Assembly (NCBI GenBank): GCA_020161065.1 | Contig: JAIUPH010000011.1 | Span: 496,001-560,000, forward strand | From: Pseudomonadota bacterium | Lineage (GTDB): Bacteria; Pseudomonadota; Gammaproteobacteria; Burkholderiales; Burkholderiaceae_C | Direction: 5' to 3' | Length of the DNA stretch: 64,000 bases | In this document: positions 56,338-64,000 of the stretch, piece after piece | How positions within the stretch are numbered: the stretch's first letter is position 1 | How the letters are laid out: every line of letters starts with the position of its first letter | Translations under genes and position numbers: made by a program | The notes under the pieces: model-generated | Database searches by the model: none | The model's input: the letters and a program-made list of their open reading frames with translations, nothing else | What the model was told of the DNA's origin: nothing

Positions 56338-57171
56338 ATGAAATCAGTCGAACAGCACGCCTGCTTCGGCGGCCGGCAGGAGGTGTGGCAGCACGCGTCC
56401 CCGACGCTGGGCTGCGAGATGCGCTTCGCCCTGTACCTGCCGCCGGCGGCGCTGCGCGGCGAGCGCTGCCCGGTGCTGTACTGGTTGTCGGGGCTGACCT
56501 GCAACGAGCAGAACTTCATCACCAAGGCCGGCGCGCAGGCGGCCGCCGCGCAGCACGGCCTGATCGTCGTGGTGCCCGACACCAGCCCGCGCGGCGAAGG
56601 CGTCGCCGACGACCCGGCCTTCGACCTCGGCCAGGGCGCCGGCTTCTACCTCGACGCCACGCAGCCGCCGTGGGCGCCGCACTACCGGATGGAAGACTAC
56701 GTGGTGCACGAACTGCCGGCGCTGGTGGAAGCGCAGTTCGCCACCACCGGGCGGCGCAGCATCAGCGGCCATTCGATGGGCGGCCACGGCGCGCTGACGC
56801 TGGCGCTGCGCCACCCGGGGCGCTACGCCAGCGTGTCGGCGTTCGCGCCCATCGTCGCGCCGTCGCAGGTGCCCTGGGGCCAGAAGGCCTTCGCCGCCTA
56901 CCTGGGCGACGACCGCGCGGCCTGGGCCGCGCACGACGCGGTGGCCTTGATCGCCGGCGCGAAGGAACGGCTGCCGCTGCTGGTCGACCAGGGCGAGGCC
57001 GACGAGTTCCTGGCCACGCAGTTGCAGCCCGAGCGGCTGCGCGCCGCCTGCGCCGCCGCCGGCCACCCGCTGACCCTGCGGCTGCAAGCCGGCTACGACC
57101 ACGGCTACTACTTCGTGGCCAGCTTCATCGCCGAGCACCTGGCGCACCACGCGCGCGCGTTGCGGGCTTAG
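56338..57171 (+). CDS. fghA: S-formylglutathione hydrolase
   Basis: A 277-residue esterase-D family serine hydrolase that releases formate and glutathione in formaldehyde detoxification. The nucleophile elbow is [10 protein letters not shown] (Ser), with [19 protein letters not shown] (oxyanion region and conserved Cys), a loop Asp in [10 protein letters not shown], and the catalytic His in [12 protein letters not shown]. The ATG follows CGGAG. The usual partner, S-hydroxymethylglutathione dehydrogenase (adhC), is not adjacent. Its last 47 bases overlap the 3' end of the convergent regulator gene. The ~105 bases before it hold no gene. Confidence 0.95.
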   Translation: MKSVEQHACFGGRQEVWQHASPTLGCEMRFALYLPPAALRGERCPVLYWLSGLTCNEQNFITKAGAQAAAAQHGLIVVVPDTSPRGEGVADDPAFDLGQGAGFYLDATQPPWAPHYRMEDYVVHELPALVEAQFATTGRRSISGHSMGGHGALTLALRHPGRYASVSAFAPIVAPSQVPWGQKAFAAYLGDDRAAWAAHDAVALIAGAKERLPLLVDQGEADEFLATQLQPERLRAACAAAGHPLTLRLQAGYDHGYYFVASFIAEHLAHHARALRA

Positions 57172-57937
57172 GGCGCTGCGCGTGGCCCGCCGGCGTGCCG
57201 TTGCCGGCAGCGCCGTCGCCGCGCCGGCGCAGCAGTTCCAGGTAGTTGTAGATGGTGAAGCGCGTCACGCCCAGCGACGCGGCGGCGCGGCCGACGCCGC
57301 CCTTCACGATGAACAGGCCGCGCTGCATCATGGCCTGCACGGCCTGCACCTTTTCTTCCTTGTTCATCAGCGCCACCGGCTTGCCCAGGCGGCGCACGGC
57401 GTCGCCGATGATCTCGTGCATCAGCGCGTCCATGTCGGGCGGTTCCGCCGACGCCGGCGCCGCTGCAGCCGCGCCCTGCAGCAGCCGGCTCAGCCAGGCG
57501 TGCGCCGCCTCGGCGATGGTCAGGTCGGCGTTCAGGCACAGCGCTGCAAAAGGCTCGCCGGCGGCATCGCGGAAGACCACGGTCGACGACTTCAGCCGCG
57601 TGCCGGCGCGCGTCAGCGTGGGGTAGCCGTCGACGATGGAATGCACCGCCTGGCCGCGCTGCGTCAGCGTCTGGCGGGCAGCGGCAAACCCGCGGTCATC
57701 CTTCGGGCCGCTGAGGATGGGGTTGCCGATGCGCCGGTTGGACACGTGCCCGTTGGCGATGGCGACGATGGAGCGTTGCGGCTGCGTCAGGTCGTGCAAC
57801 ACCACCTCGACGTGGTGGCCGACGATGGTGCCCAGCATCTGCACCACCGGGTGCAGCGCCTGCATCAGTTGCCGGCGCTCGGCGGCCAGCGTCCGGGCGC
57901 GCGCGGCGGATACGGCAGGCGCGGTTCGGGCGGTCAT
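57125..57937 (-). CDS. YheO/DauR-like transcriptional regulator (PAS plus HTH)
   Basis: A 270-residue regulator. The N-terminal YheO-like PAS domain (about 20-140) has [47 protein letters not shown] and [20 protein letters not shown]. The C-terminal helix-turn-helix is [20 protein letters not shown] and [16 protein letters not shown]. The relative DauR controls D-arginine catabolism genes. This gene is divergent from an aminotransferase plus amino-acid ABC transporter operon, across a region with a perfect palindrome, so it likely regulates amino-acid uptake and use. ATG at 57937; the C-terminal tail is Arg/Pro-rich and overlaps fghA. Confidence 0.9.
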   Translation of the reverse strand: MTARTAPAVSAARARTLAAERRQLMQALHPVVQMLGTIVGHHVEVVLHDLTQPQRSIVAIANGHVSNRRIGNPILSGPKDDRGFAAARQTLTQRGQAVHSIVDGYPTLTRAGTRLKSSTVVFRDAAGEPFAALCLNADLTIAEAAHAWLSRLLQGAAAAAPASAEPPDMDALMHEIIGDAVRRLGKPVALMNKEEKVQAVQAMMQRGLFIVKGGVGRAAASLGVTRFTIYNYLELLRRRGDGAAGNGTPAGHAQRPKPATRARGAPGARR

Positions 57938-57958
57938 GGCGGGGTCATCGTCGCTGGC

Positions 57959-58024
57959 TTGACATGGTTCGGGCGCACGGCCTACAGTCGATTGTAAACG
58001 CGCTGTTGAAGCCTTCAACACAAT
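57959..58024 (+). promoter_or_regulatory. Promoter and palindromic operator of the aminotransferase/ABC operon
   Basis: TTGACA (57959-57964) and TACAGT (57983-57988), spaced 18 bases, form a good sigma-70 promoter on the plus strand. Just downstream is the perfect 17-base palindrome TGTTGAAGCCTTCAACA (58004-58020), nested in ATTGT (57991-57995) / ACAAT (58020-58024). Position over the start of transcription fits repression, probably by the divergent YheO-like protein. Confidence 0.6.
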
Positions 58025-58045
58025 GTTAAATCGCTGAATCCGCGG

Positions 58046-59209
58046 ATGGGCAGCCTCACCTCCTCCGTCGATGCGCCTCTGGGCGACGCCCGGGCGCTGC
58101 GCAGCGCCTTCCCCCACCTGCACGGCCGCATCTACCTGGACACCGCCGCCGCGGGCCTGTGCTGGCAGGGCCACGGCGCCGCGGTGGCGCGCTTCTACGA
58201 CGAGGTCAAGAGCCGGGGCTTCGATGCCCGCCCGCAATGGCTGGCGCAGACGCAGGCGCTGCGCGCGCGCTTGGCGGCCTGGCTGTCGGTGGAACCGGCC
58301 GACGTGGTCTTCGTCTCCAACACCACCGAAGGCCTGAACCTGGCCGCGCACAGCCTGCGCCTGCCGCCGGGCAGCCGGGTGCTGATGGCGGCCGACGAGT
58401 TTCCGTCGCTGGTGGGCGCGTGGTCGCGCGCGCGGCCGGCGGGCGTCGAGCTCGTGCCGGTGCCGATCGGCGACGAGGCGGCGCGCGAAGCCGCGCTGTT
58501 GGATGCGCTGTTGGGCGCGCCGCCGGACACACGGCATTCATCGCAAGACGGGCAACCGGGCAGCGGCCTGTGCGTGCTGGCCGTGTCGCAGACGCATTGG
58601 AGCACCGGCACCACGCTCGACCTGCCGCGGCTGGGCCGCGCCTGCCGCGAGCACGGCGCGTTGCTGATGGTCGACGGCATGCAGGCGCTGGGCGCGGTGC
58701 CGACCGACCTGTCGCTGGTCGACATCTATGCGGCGTCGTTCTTCAAGTGGATGCTGTCGGGCTTCGGCATCGGCGTGCTGGTGACGTCGACCCGCGCCCG
58801 TGCGCTGATGGACGCCGCCTTCCGCGGCTACGGCAACCTGGACGATCCGGGGCAGTTGCAGTACGCCCACGTCAACATCCCGGCCGTCTACGGGCTGGAC
58901 GCGACGCTGGACTTCTTCGAGCGCATCGGCTGGCCGCTGGTGCACCGGCGCGTGCAATGGCTGGGCGGCCACCTCGTCGACGGCGCTCGACGGCTGGGCC
59001 TGCCGCTCGTCACGCCGCCGACGGCGCGCGCCGGCATCTTCAGCCTGCGCTGCGCCGATGCCGATGGCCTGCGCGAACGGCTGGCGGCACGCGGCATCAG
59101 CGTGTCGGCGCGCGGCGACGGCATCCGCATCTCGCCGCACTACTACAACGAGCCCGAGGAAATCGACGCCTGCCTGGCCGCGCTGGCCGAGACCGCCGGC
59201 GGCCGCTGA
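58046..59209 (+). CDS. PLP-dependent aminotransferase class V family protein
   Basis: A 387-residue fold-type I PLP enzyme in the cysteine desulfurase/isopenicillin N epimerase group. It opens with RIYLDTAAAGLCWQGHG, then VVFVSNTTEGLNLAA (phosphate loop), LAVSQTHWSTGTTLDL, LLMVDGMQALGAVPTDL (PLP Asp and Gln) and the PLP Lys in YAASFFKWMLSGFGIG. The C-terminal part has IRISPHYYNEPEEID. The Cys loop of true cysteine desulfurases is not evident, so an epimerase, lyase or aminotransferase acting on an amino acid is more likely. It heads the operon with the AapJQM-like transporter. Confidence 0.88.
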   Translation: MGSLTSSVDAPLGDARALRSAFPHLHGRIYLDTAAAGLCWQGHGAAVARFYDEVKSRGFDARPQWLAQTQALRARLAAWLSVEPADVVFVSNTTEGLNLAAHSLRLPPGSRVLMAADEFPSLVGAWSRARPAGVELVPVPIGDEAAREAALLDALLGAPPDTRHSSQDGQPGSGLCVLAVSQTHWSTGTTLDLPRLGRACREHGALLMVDGMQALGAVPTDLSLVDIYAASFFKWMLSGFGIGVLVTSTRARALMDAAFRGYGNLDDPGQLQYAHVNIPAVYGLDATLDFFERIGWPLVHRRVQWLGGHLVDGARRLGLPLVTPPTARAGIFSLRCADADGLRERLAARGISVSARGDGIRISPHYYNEPEEIDACLAALAETAGGR

Positions 59210-59232
59210 ATCCACCCCCGAGGAGATCTTCG

Positions 59233-60270
59233 ATGAAACGCTTCGCACCCGCCCTGGCCACGCTGGCCGCACTCACCGCCGGCACCCCGACCTTTGCGCA
59301 GACCGCTCCGGCGCCGGCACCGGCGGCCTCGCCCACGCTGGCCGCCGTCAAGGCCCGCGGCGCGCTCAACTGCGGCGTCATCGGCAGTTCGGCCAACTTC
59401 TCGCTGCCCGACAGCCAGGGCGTGATGCGCGGCATCGACGCCGATTCCTGCCGCGCGCTGGCGGCGGCGGTGTTCGGCGACGCCAGCAAGGTCAAGTTCG
59501 TCAGCCTGACGCCGCCGCAGCGGCTGGTGGCGGTGCAGTCGGGCGAGGTCGACGTGGCCTACGCCAACATCACCTGGACCATGACGCGCGAGACCAAGTC
59601 GGGCGTGCAGTTCACCGCGGTGAACTTCTACGACACCTGGGGCGTGATGGTGCCCAAGGCGCTGAAGGTGGCCTCCACCGCCAAGCTGGGCGGCGCCAGC
59701 GTCTGCATGATCGCCGGCCCCGGCGAGACCAACGCGGCCGAGTACTTCGGCAAGATCAAGGTGCGCTACAAGCCGGTGGCCTTTGCCGAGGGCGAGCAGA
59801 TGCGCAAGGCCTTCCTCGGCAAGCGCTGCGACGCGATCTTCCACAACGTCTCGGCGCTGGCCAGCTTCCGTGGCACGTTGGGAGCGCAGGCCGCCGACTA
59901 TCTGCTGCTGCCCGAACTGCACGGCCGCGAGCCGCTGGCCGGCGCGGTGCGCAAGGGCGACGACCGCTGGCTGGACATCGCGCGCTACGTCTGGAACGCC
60001 CAGGTGGCGGCCGAGGAGCTGAACATCACGTCGAAGAACGTCGGCGGTTTCGCGGCGTCGACGGACCCCGACGTCAAGCGGCTGCTGGGCGCCGACGGCG
60101 ACCTCGGCCCGTCGATGGGTCTGGAGAAGGACTGGGCGCTGCAGGTCATCACCCAGGTGGGCAACTTCGGCGAGATGTGGGAGCGCGCCTTTGCCGCCAG
60201 CGGCATGCCGCGCGGGCCCAACCGGCTGGCCTCGCAAGGCGGGCTGATGTACGCCTTCCCGATGCGCTGA
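59233..60270 (+). CDS. aapJ: Amino-acid ABC transporter substrate-binding protein (AapJ-like)
   Basis: A 345-residue periplasmic receptor of the general L-amino-acid permease type. A signal peptide ends at FAQTAPAP. Family motifs: LAAVKARGALNCGVIGSSAN, GIDADSCRALAAAVFGD, VDVAYANITWTMTRETKSG, the Cys pair region GASVCMIAGPGET ... GKRCDAIFHNVSAL, and ELNITSKNVGG near the C-terminus. The ATG has AGGAG upstream. It follows the aminotransferase by 23 bases and precedes two permease genes. Specificity within amino acids is not readable. Confidence 0.92.
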   Translation: MKRFAPALATLAALTAGTPTFAQTAPAPAPAASPTLAAVKARGALNCGVIGSSANFSLPDSQGVMRGIDADSCRALAAAVFGDASKVKFVSLTPPQRLVAVQSGEVDVAYANITWTMTRETKSGVQFTAVNFYDTWGVMVPKALKVASTAKLGGASVCMIAGPGETNAAEYFGKIKVRYKPVAFAEGEQMRKAFLGKRCDAIFHNVSALASFRGTLGAQAADYLLLPELHGREPLAGAVRKGDDRWLDIARYVWNAQVAAEELNITSKNVGGFAASTDPDVKRLLGADGDLGPSMGLEKDWALQVITQVGNFGEMWERAFAASGMPRGPNRLASQGGLMYAFPMR

Positions 60271-60278
60271 CGCGGCGC

Positions 60279-61319
60279 GTGCAGCAGCAGCGGCCGCCGC
60301 CCTCGCCTGCCCGGCCGCGGCCCGGCAGCCGCGCCGCGGCCGTGCTGCGCCAGGCGCTTGCCTTCGGGCTGCTGGGCGGCGCCTTGTTCCTGATGTTCCA
60401 CCTGACGGCGGAGCATCTGCGCGCACGCGGCATCCGCACCGGCTTCGACTTCCTGTGGCAGCCGGCGACGACGCCGGTCTTCGATTCGCCGCTCAGCTTC
60501 CAGGCCGGCGTCGACAGCTTCGCCAAGGCCTTTGCCGCCGGCGCGCTGAACTCGCTGAAGATCACCGCGGCGGCCATCGTCGCGGCCACGCTGTTTGGCC
60601 TGCTCGTCGGCCTGGGCCGGATGTCGGGCAACGCGCTGGCGCGCGCGCTGTGCGGCGGCTACGTCGAGCTGATGCGCAACGTGCCGGTGTTGCTGCACAT
60701 CTTCTTCTGGTACGGGCTGGTGCTGGAGTTGCCGGCAGCCGCCGACCTCGCCGGTGTCCCCGGCGCTATTGATGGCGGCCGGCATTGGCTGCTGGCCACC
60801 AACCGCGGCGTGCACCTGGCCTGGTTCGGCGTCGACGATGCCGGCCACTGGGGCTGGCAATGGCCGCGGCCGGACGGGCTGCAGATCAGCGGCGGCCTGT
60901 CGATGACGCCGGAGTTCCTGGCGCTGTTCATCGGGCTGTCGCTCTACACCGCCGCCTTCGTCGCCGAGATCGTTCGCGCCGCCGTCGAGGCGCTGCCGGC
61001 CGGCCAGTGGCAGGCCGCGGCGGCGCTCGGGCTGCGGCGGCACACCGTGCTGGCGCGGGTCATCCTGCCGCAGGCGCTGCGCATCGGGCTGCCGGCGCTG
61101 ACCAGCGAGTACCTGGGCCTATTCAAGAACAGCACGTTGGCGGTGGCGATCGGCTACCAGGACTTCATGGCCGTGAGCAACACTATGTTGACCGACACCG
61201 GTCAGGCGGTCGAGGTGATGGCCGTCGTGATGGCGTTCTACGTGCTGGTCAGCCTGCTGGTCAGCGCGCTGATGCACGCCTTCGAGCGGCGCAGCCAGCG
61301 CGGCTGGGGGCGGCCCTGA
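60279..61319 (+). CDS. aapQ: Amino-acid ABC transporter permease (AapQ-like)
   Basis: A 346-residue inner-membrane subunit. It begins at GTG, 8 bases after aapJ, with a Pro/Gln/Arg-rich N-terminus, then helices starting AVLRQALAFGLLGGALFLMF. AapQ-type features: GFDFLWQPATTPVF, NSLKITAAAIVAATLFGLLV, YVELMRNVPVLLHIFFWYG, a large periplasmic loop, and the ATPase-contact EAA loop AAAALGLRRHTVLARVILPQ. Its stop overlaps the ATG of aapM. The start is a little uncertain, since no ATG is available upstream of the first helix. Confidence 0.9.
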   Translation: MQQQRPPPSPARPRPGSRAAAVLRQALAFGLLGGALFLMFHLTAEHLRARGIRTGFDFLWQPATTPVFDSPLSFQAGVDSFAKAFAAGALNSLKITAAAIVAATLFGLLVGLGRMSGNALARALCGGYVELMRNVPVLLHIFFWYGLVLELPAAADLAGVPGAIDGGRHWLLATNRGVHLAWFGVDDAGHWGWQWPRPDGLQISGGLSMTPEFLALFIGLSLYTAAFVAEIVRAAVEALPAGQWQAAAALGLRRHTVLARVILPQALRIGLPALTSEYLGLFKNSTLAVAIGYQDFMAVSNTMLTDTGQAVEVMAVVMAFYVLVSLLVSALMHAFERRSQRGWGRP

Positions 61320-62401
61320 TGGCGACGGCTGGCGTTGCCGGCGGGTCTGCAGCGCCGCCGCGCCCTGGGCCATGGTTGCGGCTGCGCCGCCTGTTCTTCA
61401 ACTCGCCCGGGTCCACGCTGACGACGCTGCTGCTGGGCACCATCAGCGTGCTGCTGGGCTGGCAATTCCTGCGCTGGGCGCTGGTGCAGGCGGTGTTCAG
61501 CACCGGCGCCGCCGGACCCGAGGCCTGCCGCGCCCCCGGCGTGGGCGCCTGCTGGGCGGTGGTGGGCGACAAGCTGCGCCTGATCCTCTTCGGCAGCTAC
61601 CCGTTCGACCAGCAGTGGCGCGCCGCGCTGGCGATGGTGGTGCTGCTGGCGGCGCTGGCGCTGTCGGCCTGGCCGCGCCTGTGGCGGCCCGGGCTGGCCT
61701 TGCTGTGGATGCTGGCGCTGGCCGCCTTCGGCGTGCTGATGCACGGTGGCATGTTCGGGCTGCCGGTGGTGGGCGACGACCAATGGGGCGGCCTGCCCGT
61801 CACGCTGCTACTGGCTGCGATGGGGCTGGCGGCCGGCTTTCCGCTGGCCGTGGCGCTGGCGGTGCTGCGGCATTCGGCGCAAGCCGGCGTGGCGCGCGCG
61901 CTGGCGGTGGCCTACATCGAGCTCGTGCGCGCGGTGCCGCTGCTGGCGGTGCTGTTCCTGGTCAGCGTGATGATTCCGCTGTTCCTGCCGCAGGGCATGG
62001 ACCTGTCCAAGCTGCTGCGGGTCTTCGTCGCTTTTGCGGGGTTCACCGCGGCCTACCTGGCCGAGGTCATCCGCGGCGGCCTGCAGGCCGTGCCGCGGGG
62101 GCAGGCCGAGGCCGCCATGGCGCTCGGGCTTACGCGCTGGACCACGCTGTCGACGGTGCTGTTGCCGCAGGCGCTGCGCGCCGTGCAGCCGGCGCTGGTG
62201 AACGTCTTCATCGCGTTCTTCAAGGCCACGTCCATCGTCGTCGTGGTCGGCATCTTCGACCTGATGACGGCGGCCAAGCGCGCCGCGGCCGACGCCCAGT
62301 GGCAGGGCTTCGGCACGGAGATCTACCTCTTCGTTGCGGCGATCTACTTCGTCTTCTGCTGGGCGATGTCGCGCTACAGCGCCTGGCTGCAGCGCCGCTG
62401 A
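61319..62401 (+). CDS. aapM: Amino-acid ABC transporter permease (AapM-like)
   Basis: A 360-residue second permease subunit. The AapM layout is clear: an N-terminal part with LFFNSPGSTLTTLLLGTISV, a variable central region, then IELVRAVPLLAVLFLVSVMI, AAYLAEVIRGGLQAVPRGQ, and the EAA loop AEAAMALGLTRWTTLSTVLL ahead of QALRAVQPALVN. Its ATG overlaps the aapQ stop. In relatives an ATPase gene (aapP) follows at once; here the next gene is an unrelated HDOD protein, so the ATPase must be supplied from elsewhere. Confidence 0.9.
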   Translation: MATAGVAGGSAAPPRPGPWLRLRRLFFNSPGSTLTTLLLGTISVLLGWQFLRWALVQAVFSTGAAGPEACRAPGVGACWAVVGDKLRLILFGSYPFDQQWRAALAMVVLLAALALSAWPRLWRPGLALLWMLALAAFGVLMHGGMFGLPVVGDDQWGGLPVTLLLAAMGLAAGFPLAVALAVLRHSAQAGVARALAVAYIELVRAVPLLAVLFLVSVMIPLFLPQGMDLSKLLRVFVAFAGFTAAYLAEVIRGGLQAVPRGQAEAAMALGLTRWTTLSTVLLPQALRAVQPALVNVFIAFFKATSIVVVVGIFDLMTAAKRAAADAQWQGFGTEIYLFVAAIYFVFCWAMSRYSAWLQRR

Positions 62402-62426
62402 ACTGGGGGCCTGGAGCAGCCCAGTT
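62401..62426 (+). terminator. Hairpin at the end of the aap operon
   Basis: AACTGGG (62401-62407) and CCCAGTT (62420-62426) form a perfect 7-bp stem with a 12-base loop starting in the aapM stop codon. It suggests that transcription ends here, and so that no aapP gene belongs to the operon. No T-run follows. Confidence 0.45.
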
Positions 62427-62516
62427 CCGGCGATCGATGGCCGCGCGCGCCATCAACAATGCCTGACAGACATTTTCTGGCCGCCGCCGCTGCGGCCGGA
62501 TGGAAGGATCGCCGCG

Positions 62517-63755
62517 ATGAACCTGTTGTGGATGGCGCCGGCCGCGCTGGCCTTGATCGGCGTCGGCGCCCTGTTGATGCTCGCCCGCCGATCGAGCCGG
62601 CAACCGCCGCCGGCCGCGCGCCGGCCGCAGCCGGCGGCGACGCCGCCGCGGCCCGCGGCCGCAGGCCGCACGCCAAGCACGCCACGCGCGCCGGGTACGG
62701 CCGCGGCGCGCACGCCCAGCGCCGCGGCGGCCGCCGCCGACGCCATTGCCGCCGCCCAGGCCACGGCCGCAGCCGCCGTGCCGGTGCCGGCCGAGCTGGC
62801 CGACTTCCGCCCGCGCCCGGCCGTCGAGCTGCCGGCGGAGCGCCAGGCCGCGGTGCTGACGGTGTTCAAGGACGTGCCGCGGCCGCCGCGGCTGCTGCAC
62901 CACCTGCTGTCGCCCGACTTCTTCGGCGGCGCCAGCTCGGCGCAGCTGGTCGACCTGATCAGCGCCGAGCCGCTGATTGCCGCCAAGGTGCTGGCCGCCG
63001 TCAACTCGCCGCTGTACGCCCTCAACCGCGCGGTGGACAGCATCGGCCAGGCCGTCACCTACCTGGGGCTGAACACGGTGCGCAGCCTGTGCCTGCAGTA
63101 CATCGTGCGCTCGTCGTTCATGTCCGACACGCCCGAGCGCAAGCGGCTGCTCGACGAGACCTGGACCGCCAGCGCGATGGCCAGCGAACTGGCCCAACGT
63201 CTGACGCAAGCCCTCGGGCTGGACGACCGCGGCTCGCTGGTCAGCGCCGTGGTGCTGTCGTTCCTGGGCCGCGTGGCGCTGGTGGCGACCACGCCGCGCG
63301 GCATCCTGGCCAAGCTGCCCAGCCGCGGCCTGCTGGCGCGCGAGCGTGCCGAGCAGGACCGCCTGGGCCTGTGCGCCGCCGAGATCGGCCGCCTGCTGAT
63401 GACCGACTGGGGCTTGCCGCCGGGCCTGGTGGCCGACGCCGCCGACCTCGACCGCGTGCTGGTGACGCCGGCCGCCGAGCTGGACCACGAGCGCGGCCGC
63501 CGCCTCGCGCTGGGCTACGCCTGCGCGCGCCTGGGCGAGCGCATGGCTGCCGGCGGCCTGCGCGACCTGGCCGTGTTCGACCTGCGCGCCGACGTCGACG
63601 TCGACCTCTTCCACCTGCGCGCCGCGCTGGGCACGCTGCCGCTGGCGCGGCTGCCGGTGGCGCTGCAGGCGCAGGACCTGGCGGCGGTGATGCAGCGCAT
63701 GCAGCTGGCCTGCGGCGTGCTCGACCGCGAGGGCGCAGGCGCGCCCTCGTCCTGA
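62517..63755 (+). CDS. HDOD-domain signalling protein with membrane anchor
   Basis: A 412-residue protein. One N-terminal helix (LLWMAPAALALIGVGALLML) is followed by about 90 residues rich in Ala, Pro and Arg, a disordered linker. The HDOD domain (about 125-330) has LISAEPLIAAKVLAAVNSPL, LNRAVDSIGQAVTYLGLNTV and SLCLQYIVRSSF. HDOD proteins lack the HD metal site and act in signal transduction, often with cyclic di-GMP or chemotaxis systems. GGAAGGA lies before the ATG. It is separate from the aap operon by a hairpin and 90 bases. Confidence 0.87.
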   Translation: MNLLWMAPAALALIGVGALLMLARRSSRQPPPAARRPQPAATPPRPAAAGRTPSTPRAPGTAAARTPSAAAAAADAIAAAQATAAAAVPVPAELADFRPRPAVELPAERQAAVLTVFKDVPRPPRLLHHLLSPDFFGGASSAQLVDLISAEPLIAAKVLAAVNSPLYALNRAVDSIGQAVTYLGLNTVRSLCLQYIVRSSFMSDTPERKRLLDETWTASAMASELAQRLTQALGLDDRGSLVSAVVLSFLGRVALVATTPRGILAKLPSRGLLARERAEQDRLGLCAAEIGRLLMTDWGLPPGLVADAADLDRVLVTPAAELDHERGRRLALGYACARLGERMAAGGLRDLAVFDLRADVDVDLFHLRAALGTLPLARLPVALQAQDLAAVMQRMQLACGVLDREGAGAPSS

Positions 63756-63809
63756 TACGGGCGCAGGCGCGCCCTCCTCGTGACCCGGGCGGCGTGCTAG
63801 TCTGCACGC

Positions 63810-64000
63810 ATGCTCAAGGTCATCGTCCGCTGGCTGCTGCTGGCCGCCGCGCTGCTGCTGGTGGCGCATCTGTACCCGGGGGTCCGGGTGTCCAGCTTCG
63901 GCGCCGCCATGGGCGCGGCGCTGGTGCTGGGCCTGCTGAACGCGCTGGTGCGGCCGCTGCTGGTGCTGCTGACGCTGCCGGTCACGCTGCTGACGCTGGG
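63810..64000 (+). CDS. Phage holin-4/YvlD-like small membrane protein (C-terminus outside window)
   Basis: The first 63 residues of a small membrane protein cut by the window end. Two hydrophobic helices are visible (VIVRWLLLAAALLLVAHLYP and AALVLGLLNALVRPLLVLLT), with the family pattern GLLNALVRPLLVLLTLPVTLLTLG of PF04020 (YvlD/holin-4-like). Such proteins are usually about 110-120 residues and of unknown function; the 'holin' name is historical. ATG at 63810 directly precedes LKVIVRWLL. Confidence 0.82.
   Translation, partial: MLKVIVRWLLLAAALLLVAHLYPGVRVSSFGAAMGAALVLGLLNALVRPLLVLLTLPVTLLTL

Noticed and set aside
63810-64000. Phage lysis gene (holin) indicating another prophage
   Set aside because: The PF04020-type protein is a common chromosomal membrane protein; no other phage gene is near it.

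Overview
The window is GC-rich, densely packed chromosomal DNA from a betaproteobacterium, most likely Burkholderiales of the Rubrivivax/Leptothrix/Ideonella kind. This is an inference from gene content: a 'small Trp-rich protein', Bug-type (TctC) and DctPQM-type solute-binding uptake genes, AapJQM-like transporters, and the MoxR-DUF58-TgpA cluster. Most real genes are surrounded by long, Arg/Ala-rich out-of-frame ORFs, which were left out.

Layout. 1-5.25 kb (minus): an HD-GYP response regulator, then a very large pseudokinase/ATPase/GAF signalling protein that runs off the left edge. 5.4-11.5 kb: a periplasmic methionine-sulfoxide repair operon (msrB-dipZ-msrA, minus), divergent from an OmpR-type two-component pair and a nitrobindin-like protein. 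11.5-12.4 kb: an exported intradiol dioxygenase. 12.6-22.9 kb: a sugar-acid catabolic island with a LacI regulator, TRAP transporter, VOC protein, RuBisCO-like protein, DUF1537 kinase, amidohydrolase, Bug protein and LysR regulator. 23.1-24.7 kb: an aldo/keto reductase and a DUF938 methyltransferase.

24.87-35.69 kb is an integrated mobile element of about 10.8 kb, bounded by 50-bp direct repeats of the 3' half of tRNA-Val(CAC). It encodes a tyrosine integrase, an AlpA-like regulator, small DNA-binding proteins, a RecA/RepA-like ATPase next to a 9-bp-period iteron array, and a complete HK97-type head and packaging set (capsid, protease, portal, HNH, TerS, TerL). It has no tail, connector, lysis or repressor genes. 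This is the architecture of a capsid-forming phage satellite (cf-PICI type), and it is the most interesting system in the window.

35.8-45.6 kb is housekeeping: dnaQ, lgt, ilvD, the small Trp-rich protein, acs, a UPF0114 membrane protein, and divergent class II and class I fumarases. 45.6-51.1 kb (minus): a GGDEF/EAL protein, an orphan pseudopilin, an MscS channel and an HDAC-family deacetylase. 51.2-56.2 kb: MoxR-DUF58-transglutaminase and mltB. 56.3-62.4 kb: S-formylglutathione hydrolase, a YheO-like regulator, and a divergent class V aminotransferase plus an AapJQM-like ABC transporter without its ATPase gene. The window ends with an HDOD protein and a truncated PF04020-type membrane protein. 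No rRNA, CRISPR array or riboswitch was recognised, and no gene-free stretch exceeds about 300 bases.
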